This document shows positions 50,750 to 59,585 of a stretch of DNA of 64,000 nucleotides, one piece after another; within the stretch, counting starts at the first letter, position 1, and every line of letters starts with the position of its first letter. The position numbers and the translations under genes were made by a program. Origin of the DNA: Mycobacterium kyogaense (GTDB taxonomy: Bacteria; Actinomycetota; Actinomycetes; Mycobacteriales; Mycobacteriaceae). Under the pieces are notes generated by a model, which was not told the origin of the DNA, searched no databases, and worked only from the letters and a program-made list of their open reading frames with translations. The stretch spans positions 1-64,000 of the forward strand of contig NZ_QJUA01000019.1 in assembly GCF_003254575.1 (NCBI RefSeq), in the 5' to 3' direction.

Positions 50750-50930
50750 GCGCGCCCCCACATGTTGAGTTGTAGCGGCGCCGTCTTCACCGCGTCTCTT
50801 TCACGAGCCCAGATCATAACTTGGCATACGCTGCCGTTCGGCAAACTTCGCTGAACCCGACTATGACCGCCCGGACGCCCGGTCATGTACGAGGGCCGGG
50901 GCCGCTGCGTCGTTCGTTTCGGCCAAGAGG

Positions 50931-51779
50931 TCAGGCCGTGGGTAACCGCATCACGAAGCCCGCCTCCAGCGCAACCCACAGCGCACCGTCCGGTCCGATG
51001 GCCAACCCGTGCGGCTCGCTGCCCGCGGGCAGGTCGATCGTGTCGACCTCACCGTCAGCGCTGACGTGGGCGATCTGATCGGCGCCCCACAGGCTGACCC
51101 ACACCCCACCGGAGGGGTCGGCGACCACCGCGTGCGGCTTTCCCGGCAGGTCGAGCTCCTGGATCGCCTCGTTGAGCGGGATACGGCCCACCTTGTCGGC
51201 GAGCACCTCGGTGAACCACACCGCGTCGTCGTGGGTCTGGGCGATGCCCACCGGACCGGCGTTGGGGGTCGGCAGCGTCCGCACCTCGAGTTGGCCGCGA
51301 TGGAGGCGGCCGATGGCGTTGGCCTGGTTCAACGTGAACCAGAGGGCGTTGTCCGGTCCGGTGATGATCGACGACGGCATGCCGCCCGGGGCCGCCTGCT
51401 CGCTGAGATCACCGTCGACGTCGACGCGGCCGATGACACCGCTTCCCATGGCCGTGAACCACAGCGCGCCGTCGGGTCCGGTGGTGATACCGAACGGGGC
51501 ACTGCCGCTGCGCAATTGGTAGTCGGTTTGCATACCGTCAGTGGAGATCCGGCCGATCCGGTCGTCGCCCGCGCGGGTGAACCACAGCGCGCCGTCCGGT
51601 CCGGCGGTGATGATCGAGGGCTTGCTTCCCTCGGCCACCGGATACACCTCGAGGTCTCCGCCGGCACCCACCCGCGCGATCGCGCCGCGATGGACCAGCG
51701 TTACCCACATCGCGCCGTCGGGGCCGGCAGCCAACGCATACGGCCCGCCATCGACGGCGACTTCGAAGATGCGGCTCAT
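50931..51779 (-). CDS. Virginiamycin B lyase-like seven-bladed beta-propeller
   Basis: The protein has 282 residues with seven repeats around GPDGALWFT (for example near residues 18, 60, 102 and 146). Residues matching the catalytic set of staphylococcal Vgb are present: His215 (GKPHAVVAD), Glu255 and His257 (SEPHGLAIG). Vgb linearises type B streptogramins by elimination, using Mg2+. Many Vgb-fold proteins have other roles, so true resistance activity is not proven. It has no signal peptide. It is divergent from the amidase gene. Confidence 0.83.
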   Translation of the reverse strand: MSRIFEVAVDGGPYALAAGPDGAMWVTLVHRGAIARVGAGGDLEVYPVAEGSKPSIITAGPDGALWFTRAGDDRIGRISTDGMQTDYQLRSGSAPFGITTGPDGALWFTAMGSGVIGRVDVDGDLSEQAAPGGMPSSIITGPDNALWFTLNQANAIGRLHRGQLEVRTLPTPNAGPVGIAQTHDDAVWFTEVLADKVGRIPLNEAIQELDLPGKPHAVVADPSGGVWVSLWGADQIAHVSADGEVDTIDLPAGSEPHGLAIGPDGALWVALEAGFVMRLPTA

Positions 51780-52046
51780 GCGACGGTGACCACGGCGACG
51801 ACGATGGAGAGGCGTGACACGGTCAGCTGATGTCGGCGCATGTGCACCGCCGCAGCCTGACACATCGCGCCACCGTGGAACAACCCGTTATCCGGATCAG
51901 GCTCTCGCTGCGACACCACCTCCGTCAGGACCCCGTGCTGGTCCGCGTCGGCGCCCGCCGCAATGCTTGCGGTTCGCGAGACCTGTTGTCATCCAGGATG
52001 TCTGGGTTGCGAGAAGCCACATTTTATGGCCTGCGACGGGAGTCGC

Positions 52047-52052
52047 TAGCGT
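52047..52052 (+). promoter_or_regulatory. -10 box TAGCGT for leaderless amidase mRNA
   Basis: TAGCGT lies 7 nt before the GTG at 52060 with no Shine-Dalgarno between. The 280-bp gap from 51780 holds no other clear gene. Confidence 0.5.
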
Positions 52053-52059
52053 CCGACTC

Positions 52060-53511
52060 GTGGAATTGACCTTTCGATCAGCCGCAGAGTTGACGGTCGC
52101 GTTGCGCGCAGGGGAGGTGTCCTCGGCCGAGGTGACCGCGGCGACGATCGCCCGAATCGAGCGCTGCGATGGGGCGACCAACGCGATCTGCGTGCGGGAC
52201 TTCGAGCGGGCGCGCCACGCTGCCCGACGCGCCGACGAGGCCCGTGCACGTGGTGAAGATCGGGCGCTGCTGGGCATTCCGGTGACGGTCAAGGAGTCCT
52301 TCAACGTAGCCGGGTTGCCCACGACCTGGGGCCTGCCGGAGAACCGGGGGTTCGTGCCGTCCGAAGACGCGGTCCAGGTGGCGCGGCTCAAGGCCGCCGG
52401 CGCGGTGGTGCTCGGCAAGACGAACGTGCCGGCGGCCCTACAGGGTCTGCAGAGCTTCAATGAGCTGTACGGCGTGACCACCAATCCGTGGGACCACAGT
52501 CGTACGTCGGGCGGATCGTCGGGCGGATCGGCGGCTGCCCTGGCGTCCGGGTTCGGTGCGCTGTCCATCGGATCCGACCTCGCCGGTTCACTGCGCACGC
52601 CCGCGCACTTCTGCGGTGTCTACGGGCACAAACCGACACTCGGGCTGGCGGCAATGCGTGGCATGACCCCGCCACGGACGCCGGCATTACCGGCCGACCC
52701 CGACCTCGCCGTCGTCGGTCCGATGGCCCGCACCGCCGGCGACCTGACACTTCTGCTCGACGTGATGGTCGGACCCGACCCACTGACGCACGGCGTGGCA
52801 CACACGGTTTCGCTGCCTGCCCCGCGTCACGAGAGGCTCGGCGACTTCCGAGTACTCGTTCTCGAGGAGCATCCGTGTATCGCCACCGGGTCCGCGGTGC
52901 GTGCCGGCGTCGATCGAGTGGCCCGCGCACTCGTCTCCGGTGGCGCTCGAGTGGAACGGCACAGCCCGCTGCTACCCGATCTTGCCGACGCCGCCTCGCT
53001 CTACACTCTCCTGCTCTTCTCCGGAGCGGTGGCGCGTTTTCCCGTCGACGAACACGAGGTCCTGCGCACCCGCGCGGCGCGTCTGAGACCGGAGGATCAC
53101 AGTCTGAACGCGGCGCGGCTGCGCGGAATGGTGTTGAGCCATCGCGAGTGGATGGAAGCCATCCATCGTCGCGACCTCCATCGGCACCATTGGCGACAGC
53201 TGTTCGCGGCCTTCGATGCCGTGGTGTGTCCGATCACCCCGACTCCCGCATTCCCGCACGACCACAACCCGGATCTACTGGGATGCCGGATCGACATCGA
53301 CGGCGTCGACTACGCGTTCTTCGACCAACTGGTGTGGGCCGGTCTGGCCACGATGCCCGGCCTGCCTGCAACCGCCATACCTGCAGGGCGATCCGTCGAG
53401 GGATTGCCGGTCGGCGTGCAGCTCATCGGTCCGATGTTCGAGGACCGCACTCCGCTGATGCTGGCAGAACTGCTCGAACAGGAGCTCGGCGGATTCCGAC
53501 CGCCGACGTAG
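52060..53511 (+). CDS. Amidase signature family protein
   Basis: The protein has 483 residues. The Ser-cisSer-Lys triad is visible: Lys78 in IPVTVKESFNVAG, cis-Ser153/154 in TSGGSSGGSAA and Ser177 in GSDLAGSLRTPAHFCGVYG. The usual GxDxGGS reads GSDLAGS, a mild change. Such enzymes cleave amides of small molecules or nitrile-derived amides; GatA is excluded by context. The GTG at 52060 is supported by the TAGCGT box; the frame extends upstream to 51814 without homology. Confidence 0.87.
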   Translation: MELTFRSAAELTVALRAGEVSSAEVTAATIARIERCDGATNAICVRDFERARHAARRADEARARGEDRALLGIPVTVKESFNVAGLPTTWGLPENRGFVPSEDAVQVARLKAAGAVVLGKTNVPAALQGLQSFNELYGVTTNPWDHSRTSGGSSGGSAAALASGFGALSIGSDLAGSLRTPAHFCGVYGHKPTLGLAAMRGMTPPRTPALPADPDLAVVGPMARTAGDLTLLLDVMVGPDPLTHGVAHTVSLPAPRHERLGDFRVLVLEEHPCIATGSAVRAGVDRVARALVSGGARVERHSPLLPDLADAASLYTLLLFSGAVARFPVDEHEVLRTRAARLRPEDHSLNAARLRGMVLSHREWMEAIHRRDLHRHHWRQLFAAFDAVVCPITPTPAFPHDHNPDLLGCRIDIDGVDYAFFDQLVWAGLATMPGLPATAIPAGRSVEGLPVGVQLIGPMFEDRTPLMLAELLEQELGGFRPPT

Positions 53512-53558
53512 AACGCGAAATCGACCCTCGAGCAGACGAATTCACGGCGACAGCTAGG

Positions 53559-54053
53559 TCATGACTGTCCGTGTGCGCCAGCCAGAATCTGTTCGCGCAG
53601 AATATCGGCGTGACCGCAGTGGTGAGCGAGTTCGCGTAGAACCTGCAGATACACCCAGCGCACTGTGCGTCGACCAGCCTCGTGACCCGTCACGACAGCG
53701 TCTAGCGGCAGACCGGCAACCGCTTGCCGGGCCGTAGCGCAGGCCTTGCCGAAGGCCGCGGTCACAGTCGCAATCGTGTCATCGTCGGTGAGACTGAACG
53801 ACTCGTCCACACTCTGAACCAGGCCGAGCTCCCGCCGCGATGTGCCACCGACGCACTGCTCGAACCACACTCGCTGCATCCAGGTTACGTGCTTGAGCAA
53901 GCCGAGCAGTGTCGTCGCCGACGGCACGAGCCGGATACGCACCTGCTCCTCCGTGAGGCCGTCGACAGTGGCCTCGATAGCGCGGCGATATTCCTCGACG
54001 AACGCGTCGAGCTGCGTGCGCTCATCGCCGACCAAGACGTCGAACGGGCCCAT
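53559..54053 (-). CDS. DinB-like (DUF664) four-helix protein
   Basis: The protein has 164 residues of the DinB/YfiT-like superfamily: EEYRRAIEATVDGLTEEQV, TLLGLLKHVTWMQRVWFEQ and LRELAHHCGHADILREQILAG. The three metal-ligand histidines (LKH, and HHCGH) are present. In mycothiol-producing bacteria this superfamily includes mycothiol-dependent transferases, so a thiol-conjugation role is possible. It is convergent with the amidase. Confidence 0.87.
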   Translation of the reverse strand: MGPFDVLVGDERTQLDAFVEEYRRAIEATVDGLTEEQVRIRLVPSATTLLGLLKHVTWMQRVWFEQCVGGTSRRELGLVQSVDESFSLTDDDTIATVTAAFGKACATARQAVAGLPLDAVVTGHEAGRRTVRWVYLQVLRELAHHCGHADILREQILAGAHGQS

Positions 54054-54239
54054 CGGAACCTCCCATCACAACAACCGCGGCTCCGCCCCGGACGGCACGC
54101 TATGACCGGCGGTGCCGATGCTCTCAACGATCCTATGTCCCGTATCCGATCAGGACACCAGAGTGGTCCGAGTCTCCAATCAGACTGATGACGAGCCGAA
54201 TTCGTCGGGTGGTCAGGAGGTCCTATCGTGACGACTTGC

Positions 54240-54261
54240 CTAATGACCGTTTGGTCATTAG
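54240..54261. promoter_or_regulatory. Perfect 9-bp inverted repeat upstream of membrane protein/TetR pair
   Basis: CTAATGACC (54240-54248) and GGTCATTAG (54253-54261) are exact reverse complements around GTTT. It ends 10 bp before the ATG at 54272 and probably binds the TetR encoded second in the operon. Confidence 0.8.
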
Positions 54262-54271
54262 CGTGGTAGGC

Positions 54272-54658
54272 ATGTCGCTCACCGTTCGGTTTCCTGCGAA
54301 CAACCTGGCGGGCATCGCCACCTTGCTGCGGTTGTATCTGGTACTTGCCGTGCTGACACTCGTCGCGCTGCTGGTGTTGTCACTGGTCGACCCGGTGGCC
54401 GCGCCGCAGACAGCATGGGTGCATGCGGTGATCGTCGCCGGTTTCGCCGCCCTGCTGCCGATCCGGCTGCGGTCGGCCAGTCGCGGTAGCGTCGCCGCGT
54501 TGAGGGCGGTCGGCCTGATTGCTGCCACCGTGTTTCTGGTCAATGTGGTCGAGGCGCTGTGGCCCGGCTTCGTCCCGATGTGGATGCGGAGCGAGATGTG
54601 GGTCATCGCCGCGCTGATGTTGGGTGTCATCGCTCTGGTCATCCGCGAGCGGCTCTGA
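54272..54658 (+). CDS. Small four-helix membrane protein
   Basis: The protein has 128 residues and four hydrophobic helices at about 12-35, 48-65, 72-92 and 105-125. No family motif is recognised. The ATG at 54272 lies 10 bp after a perfect palindrome. The TetR gene starts 7 bp after its stop, so the two form a self-regulated unit. It may be a small transporter or an envelope-stress protein; that is a guess from layout alone. Confidence 0.7.
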   Translation: MSLTVRFPANNLAGIATLLRLYLVLAVLTLVALLVLSLVDPVAAPQTAWVHAVIVAGFAALLPIRLRSASRGSVAALRAVGLIAATVFLVNVVEALWPGFVPMWMRSEMWVIAALMLGVIALVIRERL

Positions 54659-54665
54659 CAGAGCG

Positions 54666-55274
54666 ATGAGTTCTGCACCGCGACAACGACTAAGCGCCGA
54701 AGTGAGGCGCCGGCAGCTGGAGAGCGCGACCATCCAGATCATCGGCCAGGACGGGCTGTCCGCGGCCACCGCCGAGTCGATCGCGCGGGCTGCGGGTGTG
54801 TCCAAGGGGCTGCTCTGGCGGTACTACAAGGACCTCGAGGACCTGTTGCTCAGCGCCGGACGGCGGGCATTGGCGACACTGGAAGCGGCCGTGGCCTCCG
54901 ATACCGACATGGACGCTGACGTGACCGCACTGTTCCGATCAGCCATTCACCGCGCCGCGACGTTGCCTGCCACCCACCCCGCTGAACTTCAGGCCATCCG
55001 GCACATCGCCATCGGTCTGCGCCCGCACGTGCCCGAAACGACACTGCGCGCCAACGAATATCGCCAGTTACACGCCCGTCAGGCTGCGCTCATCGCGCGG
55101 GGACAAGCCGACGGAAATCTGCGCCCCGGCCTCGATCCACACCTCCTGGCGGTCACCTACCAGGGGATGGTCGACTCCATGCTGGATTATCTGCACTCTG
55201 ATCCCACGCTGGACCCCCGTACCGTCGCCGACCATGTCGCCGATGTCCTGCTCGCCGGGATCTCGACACCGTAA
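54666..55274 (+). CDS. TetR family transcriptional regulator
   Basis: The protein has 202 residues. The HTH (about 12-60) has ESIARAAGVSKGLLWRYYKD, followed by a ligand domain with ADGNLRPGLDPHLLAVTYQG. The ATG at 54666 is chosen; the frame extends upstream inside the membrane protein gene. It most likely binds the palindrome at 54240-54261 and represses its own operon. It is convergent with the MFS pseudogene. Confidence 0.9.
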   Translation: MSSAPRQRLSAEVRRRQLESATIQIIGQDGLSAATAESIARAAGVSKGLLWRYYKDLEDLLLSAGRRALATLEAAVASDTDMDADVTALFRSAIHRAATLPATHPAELQAIRHIAIGLRPHVPETTLRANEYRQLHARQAALIARGQADGNLRPGLDPHLLAVTYQGMVDSMLDYLHSDPTLDPRTVADHVADVLLAGISTP

Positions 55275-55300
55275 TGACTGCTCGAGGGGCACGTCGTGCG

Positions 55301-56475
55301 TCAAACCCCCCTCGTCGCTGAAGCGAAGGTCGACCGAATGCCTTGCGCCACAAGCGCTGCCACGACGGGCATGAGCCCGAGCAGCGCGCACATCGGTAGC
55401 CACAGGAGCCCTGAGCGGTCCAACACCACGCCACCCAGCGACGAGCCTGCGCTGATCCCGATCTGGAACGCCAGGACATAGAGCGCCGACGCCATCACCT
55501 GGGCGCCCGGACCGCCACGCAGCGCCGCGCTCTGCATCGTCGGGGCCACGCATGCCTGCGCCGCGCCCCAGAGGATCACGCCGACGACGAACACGGGTGC
55601 GGGCGGTGACAAAGCGATCACACCGAACGCCACCATCAGTCCCACCGTGGTCAGCGCTACGGCGACATCGAGACTGCGGTCGATCTGCCTGCCGATCAAG
55701 GCGACGGCAAGCAAGCCCGCTACGCCGAAGGCTATTTGCAGACCGCCGAGGGACCACGCGCGGAAACCATATGGCTGCGCTATGAGCGCGAAGAACGTGT
55801 ACGGCACGTAGGTTGCAGTCACCACCAACAGCGTGAGGACGCAGACCTTTACGACGCGTGGTAGCCAAGACGGCTCCCGAGGCGCCCTCTCCGAAGTCGT
55901 CGCATCCGGCGACAACGCGGGCAGGCTCACCCACGACAGAACGGCCAGCACGAGTGCCCCCACCGCCACCACGCCGGCCGCGGCGCGCCATTCGATCCAC
56001 GACGCAAGTCCGGTCATCAGTGGTGCGCCCCCACCAGCGCGGCCGAACCTCCGAGGAAGACCTGCGCAGTGGCCCGCCCCTGCCGGTCCTCAGGCGCCAG
56101 CGACACTGCGACGATCGGTACGGTCGACCACAGCAGTCCGTGGGGTATCGCGGCGACCGCCCTGGCCGCCAACGCCGCGGGCAGGTTCGGCGCTACCGCC
56201 AGCGCTGCCTGCGACACCGCGAGCACGATCAGTGCTCCGACGAGCACGGCGCGGCGGTCGACGTGCCGAGTCAGCGCCACCGTCGGCAAGATCGCAGCGC
56301 CGGCGACCAGGGCGTACACGGTGAGCATCAGACCGCCACCGGACTCGGTGGTGTGCAGATCACGCGTCATATCGGTCAGCACGCCGATCGGGAACATCTC
56401 GGCCGTGAGATACACGAACAGCGCCCCCGCCAGTACTGCCGTCTGCAGCGGGGCGGGGGCCTTCCTCGCCGTCAC
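55301..56475 (-). pseudogene. MFS transporter split by a one-base frameshift
   Basis: The N-terminal half (56475-56017, 152 codons, about five to six helices, starting MTARKAPAPLQTAVLAG) and the C-terminal half (56017-55301, 238 codons) lie in different frames. The break is at a run of five C (56028-56032; G on the coding strand). With six, the reading becomes LVGGAPLMTGLASW and the two halves join into one DHA1-like carrier of about 391 residues. The two parts overlap as TGATG, so the second half could be reinitiated. Either a real mutation, a phase-variable run or a sequencing error. The GTG start overlaps the hydrolase stop (GTGA). Confidence 0.8.
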
Positions 56476-57263
56476 AGCTCGTGTGTGCCCAGGAATTCAC
56501 TGATGTCGTCGATCCACACCAACGCTTCCTCGGGGGTGAAGATGTGGCCGGCATCGGGGTATTCGATCATCGACGCATCCGGTATCTCCGCGGCCAGTCG
56601 ACGGGTGGACTCAGGTAGTACGATGCGGTCCTGTCCTGCGACGAAAACGACTGTGGGCAGAGCGAGTTCGCGACATGCATCATGTGTGTCGATCGATGTA
56701 GCCAATCGGGCCTGATCCGCCCCGCCGTCCGGATAGTTGTCCTGTGTCGTCGCCACGGCCGCATCGGCTGCCGCAGCGTCGAGACTCCCGAGCACCGCCG
56801 GGGACGACAGGCTCACCAGGTAACCGGCAAGAGCGTGACGATCACCGCTCGCCGCCAGTGCGGTCCAGGTGTCGACCACCAACCGCAGTTGCTGGTCGGC
56901 ACGAGCGAACCCGACGGTGAGGAGCAGCCCACTCACCCGGTCCGGATGCCGGGCGGCCGCCGTCACGGCCACAGCTGTCCCCAACGACAGACCCAGAATC
57001 GGGAATCTCTCGAAACCGGCCTCGACCGCCGCCCCCACCAACGAGTCAGCGAGGACGTCGAGCTCCAGGGCACCTACGTCTTCGGGCGTAGCACCCGATC
57101 CGGGGTAGTTCATTCCGACGAGGGTGCGGGTCGAAGACAGGGCTTCGATCACGTGTCCGAAATTGGCAGTGACGCTGCCCCCGGCGCCGTGGGCGAGTAC
57201 CAGGGGCGAGCCGGTTCCGATCTGGATGACGTCGGGATCTGCGACGAGGTGTGGGCCTGTCAT
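56472..57263 (-). CDS. Alpha/beta hydrolase under MerR-type promoter
   Basis: The protein has 263 residues. The oxyanion region is LVLAHGAGGS, the nucleophile elbow ILGLSLGTAVAV, the acid FVAGQDRIV and the His EYPDAGHIF. The ATG lies 8 nt after TTAGCG, so it is leaderless. A MerR-type -35 and 19-bp spacer precede it. It is coupled to the MFS gene (GTGA). The layout suggests that the MerR at 57336 induces a hydrolase plus an efflux carrier together, a detoxification unit whose pump is now split. Confidence 0.85.
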   Translation of the reverse strand: MTGPHLVADPDVIQIGTGSPLVLAHGAGGSVTANFGHVIEALSSTRTLVGMNYPGSGATPEDVGALELDVLADSLVGAAVEAGFERFPILGLSLGTAVAVTAAARHPDRVSGLLLTVGFARADQQLRLVVDTWTALAASGDRHALAGYLVSLSSPAVLGSLDAAAADAAVATTQDNYPDGGADQARLATSIDTHDACRELALPTVVFVAGQDRIVLPESTRRLAAEIPDASMIEYPDAGHIFTPEEALVWIDDISEFLGTHEL

Positions 57264-57271
57264 AGCCTGGA

Positions 57272-57302
57272 CGCTAAACCTTCACATCTACGTGAAGGTC
57301 AA
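57272..57302 (-). promoter_or_regulatory. MerR-activated promoter with 19-bp spacer and perfect 8-bp dyad
   Basis: On the minus strand, -35 TTGACC (57302-57297) and -10 TTAGCG (57277-57272) are separated by 19 bp. ACCTTCAC (57278-57285) and GTGAAGGT (57292-57299) form the dyad within the spacer. The transcript would begin at or next to the hydrolase ATG at 57263. Confidence 0.85.
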
Positions 57303-57335
57303 GCGTTTGGGACGGCGGTCACACCGGGAGGGTTC

Positions 57336-57731
57336 ATGCGAATCGGCGAACTCGCGCAACGATGCAACGTGTCCACGCGGTCGCTGCGCTACTACGAAGA
57401 GCAGCAGCTGCTGCAATCACGCCGGCACGCGAACGGGTACCGCGACTACCCCGAGTCGGCTGTGGAGTCCGTACGACGGATTCGGGCCCTCATCGATGCC
57501 GGGTTCAGCTCTGACACCATCCGGAAAGTGTTGCCTTGCCTCAACGGTGACGATGTGGACATGTGCCCGCAATTGGCGGGCGTGATCCGCGAGACTCTGC
57601 GCGGTATCGACGACCAACTGAACGACCTCGCCGCCAAGCGCGGCAAGATCAACGCGCTGCTGTCGGGCCAGAGCCTGCCATCGGATCGGTCCGATTCTGG
57701 CCTCGCCGCCGCGCGGCCCATCGAGTGCTGA
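57336..57731 (+). CDS. MerR family transcriptional regulator
   Basis: The protein has 131 residues. The MerR HTH is at 1-70 (MRIGELAQRCNVSTRSLRYY, NGYRDYPESAVESVRRI), followed by a dimerisation coiled coil and a short tail. Cysteines in KVLPCLNG and DVDMCPQL could sense thiol-reactive compounds or metals; this resembles the redox- or drug-sensing short MerR proteins. GGGAGG lies 5 bp before the ATG. It is divergent from the hydrolase-MFS operon, whose MerR-type promoter it is expected to activate. Confidence 0.88.
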   Translation: MRIGELAQRCNVSTRSLRYYEEQQLLQSRRHANGYRDYPESAVESVRRIRALIDAGFSSDTIRKVLPCLNGDDVDMCPQLAGVIRETLRGIDDQLNDLAAKRGKINALLSGQSLPSDRSDSGLAAARPIEC

Positions 57732-57838
57732 AGGAGCCCTGCCCGCCTTACCTCAGGGGTAATCGCAGCTAGTCCCGGATTCTGTGATGCTGTTGCCATG
57801 CAGATGCTTTCGGTGACACAGCAAGCTAGCTCACGCCG

Positions 57839-58645
57839 ATGAGTCCTCCGTACGTCGGCATCGGCGACGGCCACCAGGTGTTCGTCCGCGATTGGGGAAT
57901 CGGTCAGCCCGTCGTGCTCTTGGCCGGCTGGGCCATGGACAGCCGCGGCTGGGCAGAGGTCATGACACGGCTTACGCGTTCGGACCTGCGCGCGATCGCC
58001 GTCGACCGCCGCGGCCACGGCCGTTCCACCGACCCGGGACGCTACGTCTACGACGTCCTCGTCGACGACCTCGCGACAGTTCTCGATACGCTCGCCGTCG
58101 AGGGAGCCGTCCTCGTCGGGCATTCCGGGGCGGCCGGCGAGATCATCGGATACTTGGCCCGCTGCGGCTCGCACCGTGTCAAGGCCGTCGTGCTCGTCGC
58201 CGCAACCGGACCGCGACCGGCGAGTGATCCTGCCAGCGGCGAGCCCGTCTCGCCCGACGTCGTGGATGCCGCCATCTCGACACTCATCGGCGACTTGCCA
58301 GGCTGGATCGACGAGACGCTCCCCTCGTTCGCGCCGGAAGCTCCACCCACCGTCAACCGTTGGCTGGCGAGCATGGCATTGGATACGTCGCGGCAGGCGC
58401 TGGTCGACTTCCAGCGCGCGATCATGACCACGGACTTCACGGTTCACGCGGCCACCATCGACGTTCCCGTCACCCTCCTCCACGGAGACCACGACGTCAG
58501 CGCGCCGCTGGACGAGACAGCCCGCCGTTACCTCGGCCTCATTCCCGGGTCGTCTCTGCGGGTGTACACCGGAGCGGCGCACGGGCTCGTGCTCACTCAC
58601 GCTGAACGGCTCGCGGCCGACATCATCGAAGTCGCACGCTCGTGA
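57839..58645 (+). CDS. Alpha/beta hydrolase (haloperoxidase/esterase-like)
   Basis: The protein has 268 residues. The oxyanion loop is LLAGWAMDSRGW, then DRRGHGRSTDPG, the nucleophile elbow VLVGHSGAAGEI, an acid in HGDHDVSAP and the catalytic His in GAAHGLVLTHAER. This pattern matches non-heme chloroperoxidase-type esterases. It overlaps the thioesterase gene by 4 bp (GTGA), so both are translated together. Confidence 0.87.
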   Translation: MSPPYVGIGDGHQVFVRDWGIGQPVVLLAGWAMDSRGWAEVMTRLTRSDLRAIAVDRRGHGRSTDPGRYVYDVLVDDLATVLDTLAVEGAVLVGHSGAAGEIIGYLARCGSHRVKAVVLVAATGPRPASDPASGEPVSPDVVDAAISTLIGDLPGWIDETLPSFAPEAPPTVNRWLASMALDTSRQALVDFQRAIMTTDFTVHAATIDVPVTLLHGDHDVSAPLDETARRYLGLIPGSSLRVYTGAAHGLVLTHAERLAADIIEVARS

Positions 58646-59055
58646 CCGTGCCAGACGCGGCGCGACAAACCCTTGTACATCAACTGGTCTCAGCACCGGC
58701 TGCCCGTCGGCTGGGAATAGCAGTCGGCAGTCTCTCGCCGTCCGAGGTGCGACTCACCTTGCCGGCCGACACCGGCAACTGCACCTACGGCGACGTCGTC
58801 CACGGCGGTGTCATCGCAACACTGGCCGACACCGCCGGCGTAGCGGTGTCGATCGCCAACGCCCGTCATCTGCCCACCGGCGGAGCCACCACCACCCTGA
58901 GCATCAGCTACCTGCGCCCCGCGGCCATGGGCACGCTCACCGCACGGGCGCGTCTTCTCCACGGCGGCGGACGGCACAACGTCGCACGCGTCACGGTCAC
59001 CGACCCCGGCGAGCAGTCCGTGGCGGAGTGCCATGTCACGGTCACCTTGAGTTGA
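58642..59055 (+). CDS. PaaI-family hotdog thioesterase
   Basis: The protein has 137 residues. The hotdog signature is NCTYGDVVHGGVIATLADTA, with the Asp-lined active site, and TTTLSISYLRPAAMG follows. PaaI enzymes hydrolyse aryl- or hydroxyphenylacetyl-CoA thioesters. It is coupled to the upstream hydrolase and followed by an ABM-type gene, a small group that may act on aromatic compounds. The substrate is an inference. Confidence 0.87.
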   Translation: MTVPDAARQTLVHQLVSAPAARRLGIAVGSLSPSEVRLTLPADTGNCTYGDVVHGGVIATLADTAGVAVSIANARHLPTGGATTTLSISYLRPAAMGTLTARARLLHGGGRHNVARVTVTDPGEQSVAECHVTVTLS

Positions 59056-59101
59056 ATTCGCGCACGAGCGAGGCAACCGCCGCGTCCATCCAAGGAGTCT
59101 T

Positions 59102-59404
59102 TTGTTGTCCACGACTTACGTCATCACCTTCGTCGTTCGGCCGAGTGAACGGAGCCGCTTCCTGGCACTTCTCAACCCCGTCCTCGATGCGATGCGTGAC
59201 GAGTCGACATTCAAACACGCTGCGCTACATGCCGATCCGAGCGACGAGAATCGCTTCCAGCTGCACGAAACCTGGGAAAACCACGCTGATGTCGTGGAGG
59301 TGCAGTTGCATCGACACTACCGGGCAGCCTGGCATCAGGCACTAGAGGAGATCCTCGAACGACCACGCGACATCGCCATCTGGGATCAGCTCAGGGCCGA
59401 CTGA
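59102..59404 (+). CDS. Antibiotic biosynthesis monooxygenase (ABM) domain protein
   Basis: The protein has 100 residues with one ferredoxin-like ABM domain: TTYVITFVVRPSERSRFLAL, FKHAALHADPSDENRFQLHE and ETWENHADVVEVQLHRHY. Such proteins include cofactor-free quinol oxygenases and heme-degrading enzymes. Start is a TTG with AAGGAG about 7 bp upstream (59092-59097); the next TTG codon is also possible. It follows the thioesterase by 46 bp in the same direction. Confidence 0.82.
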   Translation: MLSTTYVITFVVRPSERSRFLALLNPVLDAMRDESTFKHAALHADPSDENRFQLHETWENHADVVEVQLHRHYRAAWHQALEEILERPRDIAIWDQLRAD

Positions 59405-59430
59405 ACGCATCTCTGACCACCGCGGCTCAC

Positions 59431-59447
59431 TGTCTAGTTTCTAGACA
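59431..59447. repeat. Palindrome TGTCTAG-TTT-CTAGACA
   Basis: These are 7-bp perfect arms around TTT in the 181-bp gap between the ABM gene and the nucleotidyltransferase gene, where the accessory-looking region begins. It could be an operator or the end of a degraded element. A GTCTCA motif follows at 59468-59473. Confidence 0.5.
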
Positions 59448-59585
59448 TTCGAAACGTCTCGGGCCATGTCTCACCTTTGAGGGGTGGGCGGTGTTTGGTT
59501 GCAGGACCCGCACCGACCATTCGGCGATCAACGGCCCGGCACCCTGATAGTCGGGCCGAACCGTTAGTCCTGTGAAAATTGACTC

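Noticed and set aside
52488..53564. 358-codon plus-strand open frame
   Set aside because: It is out of frame inside the amidase gene; Arg-rich with no domain.
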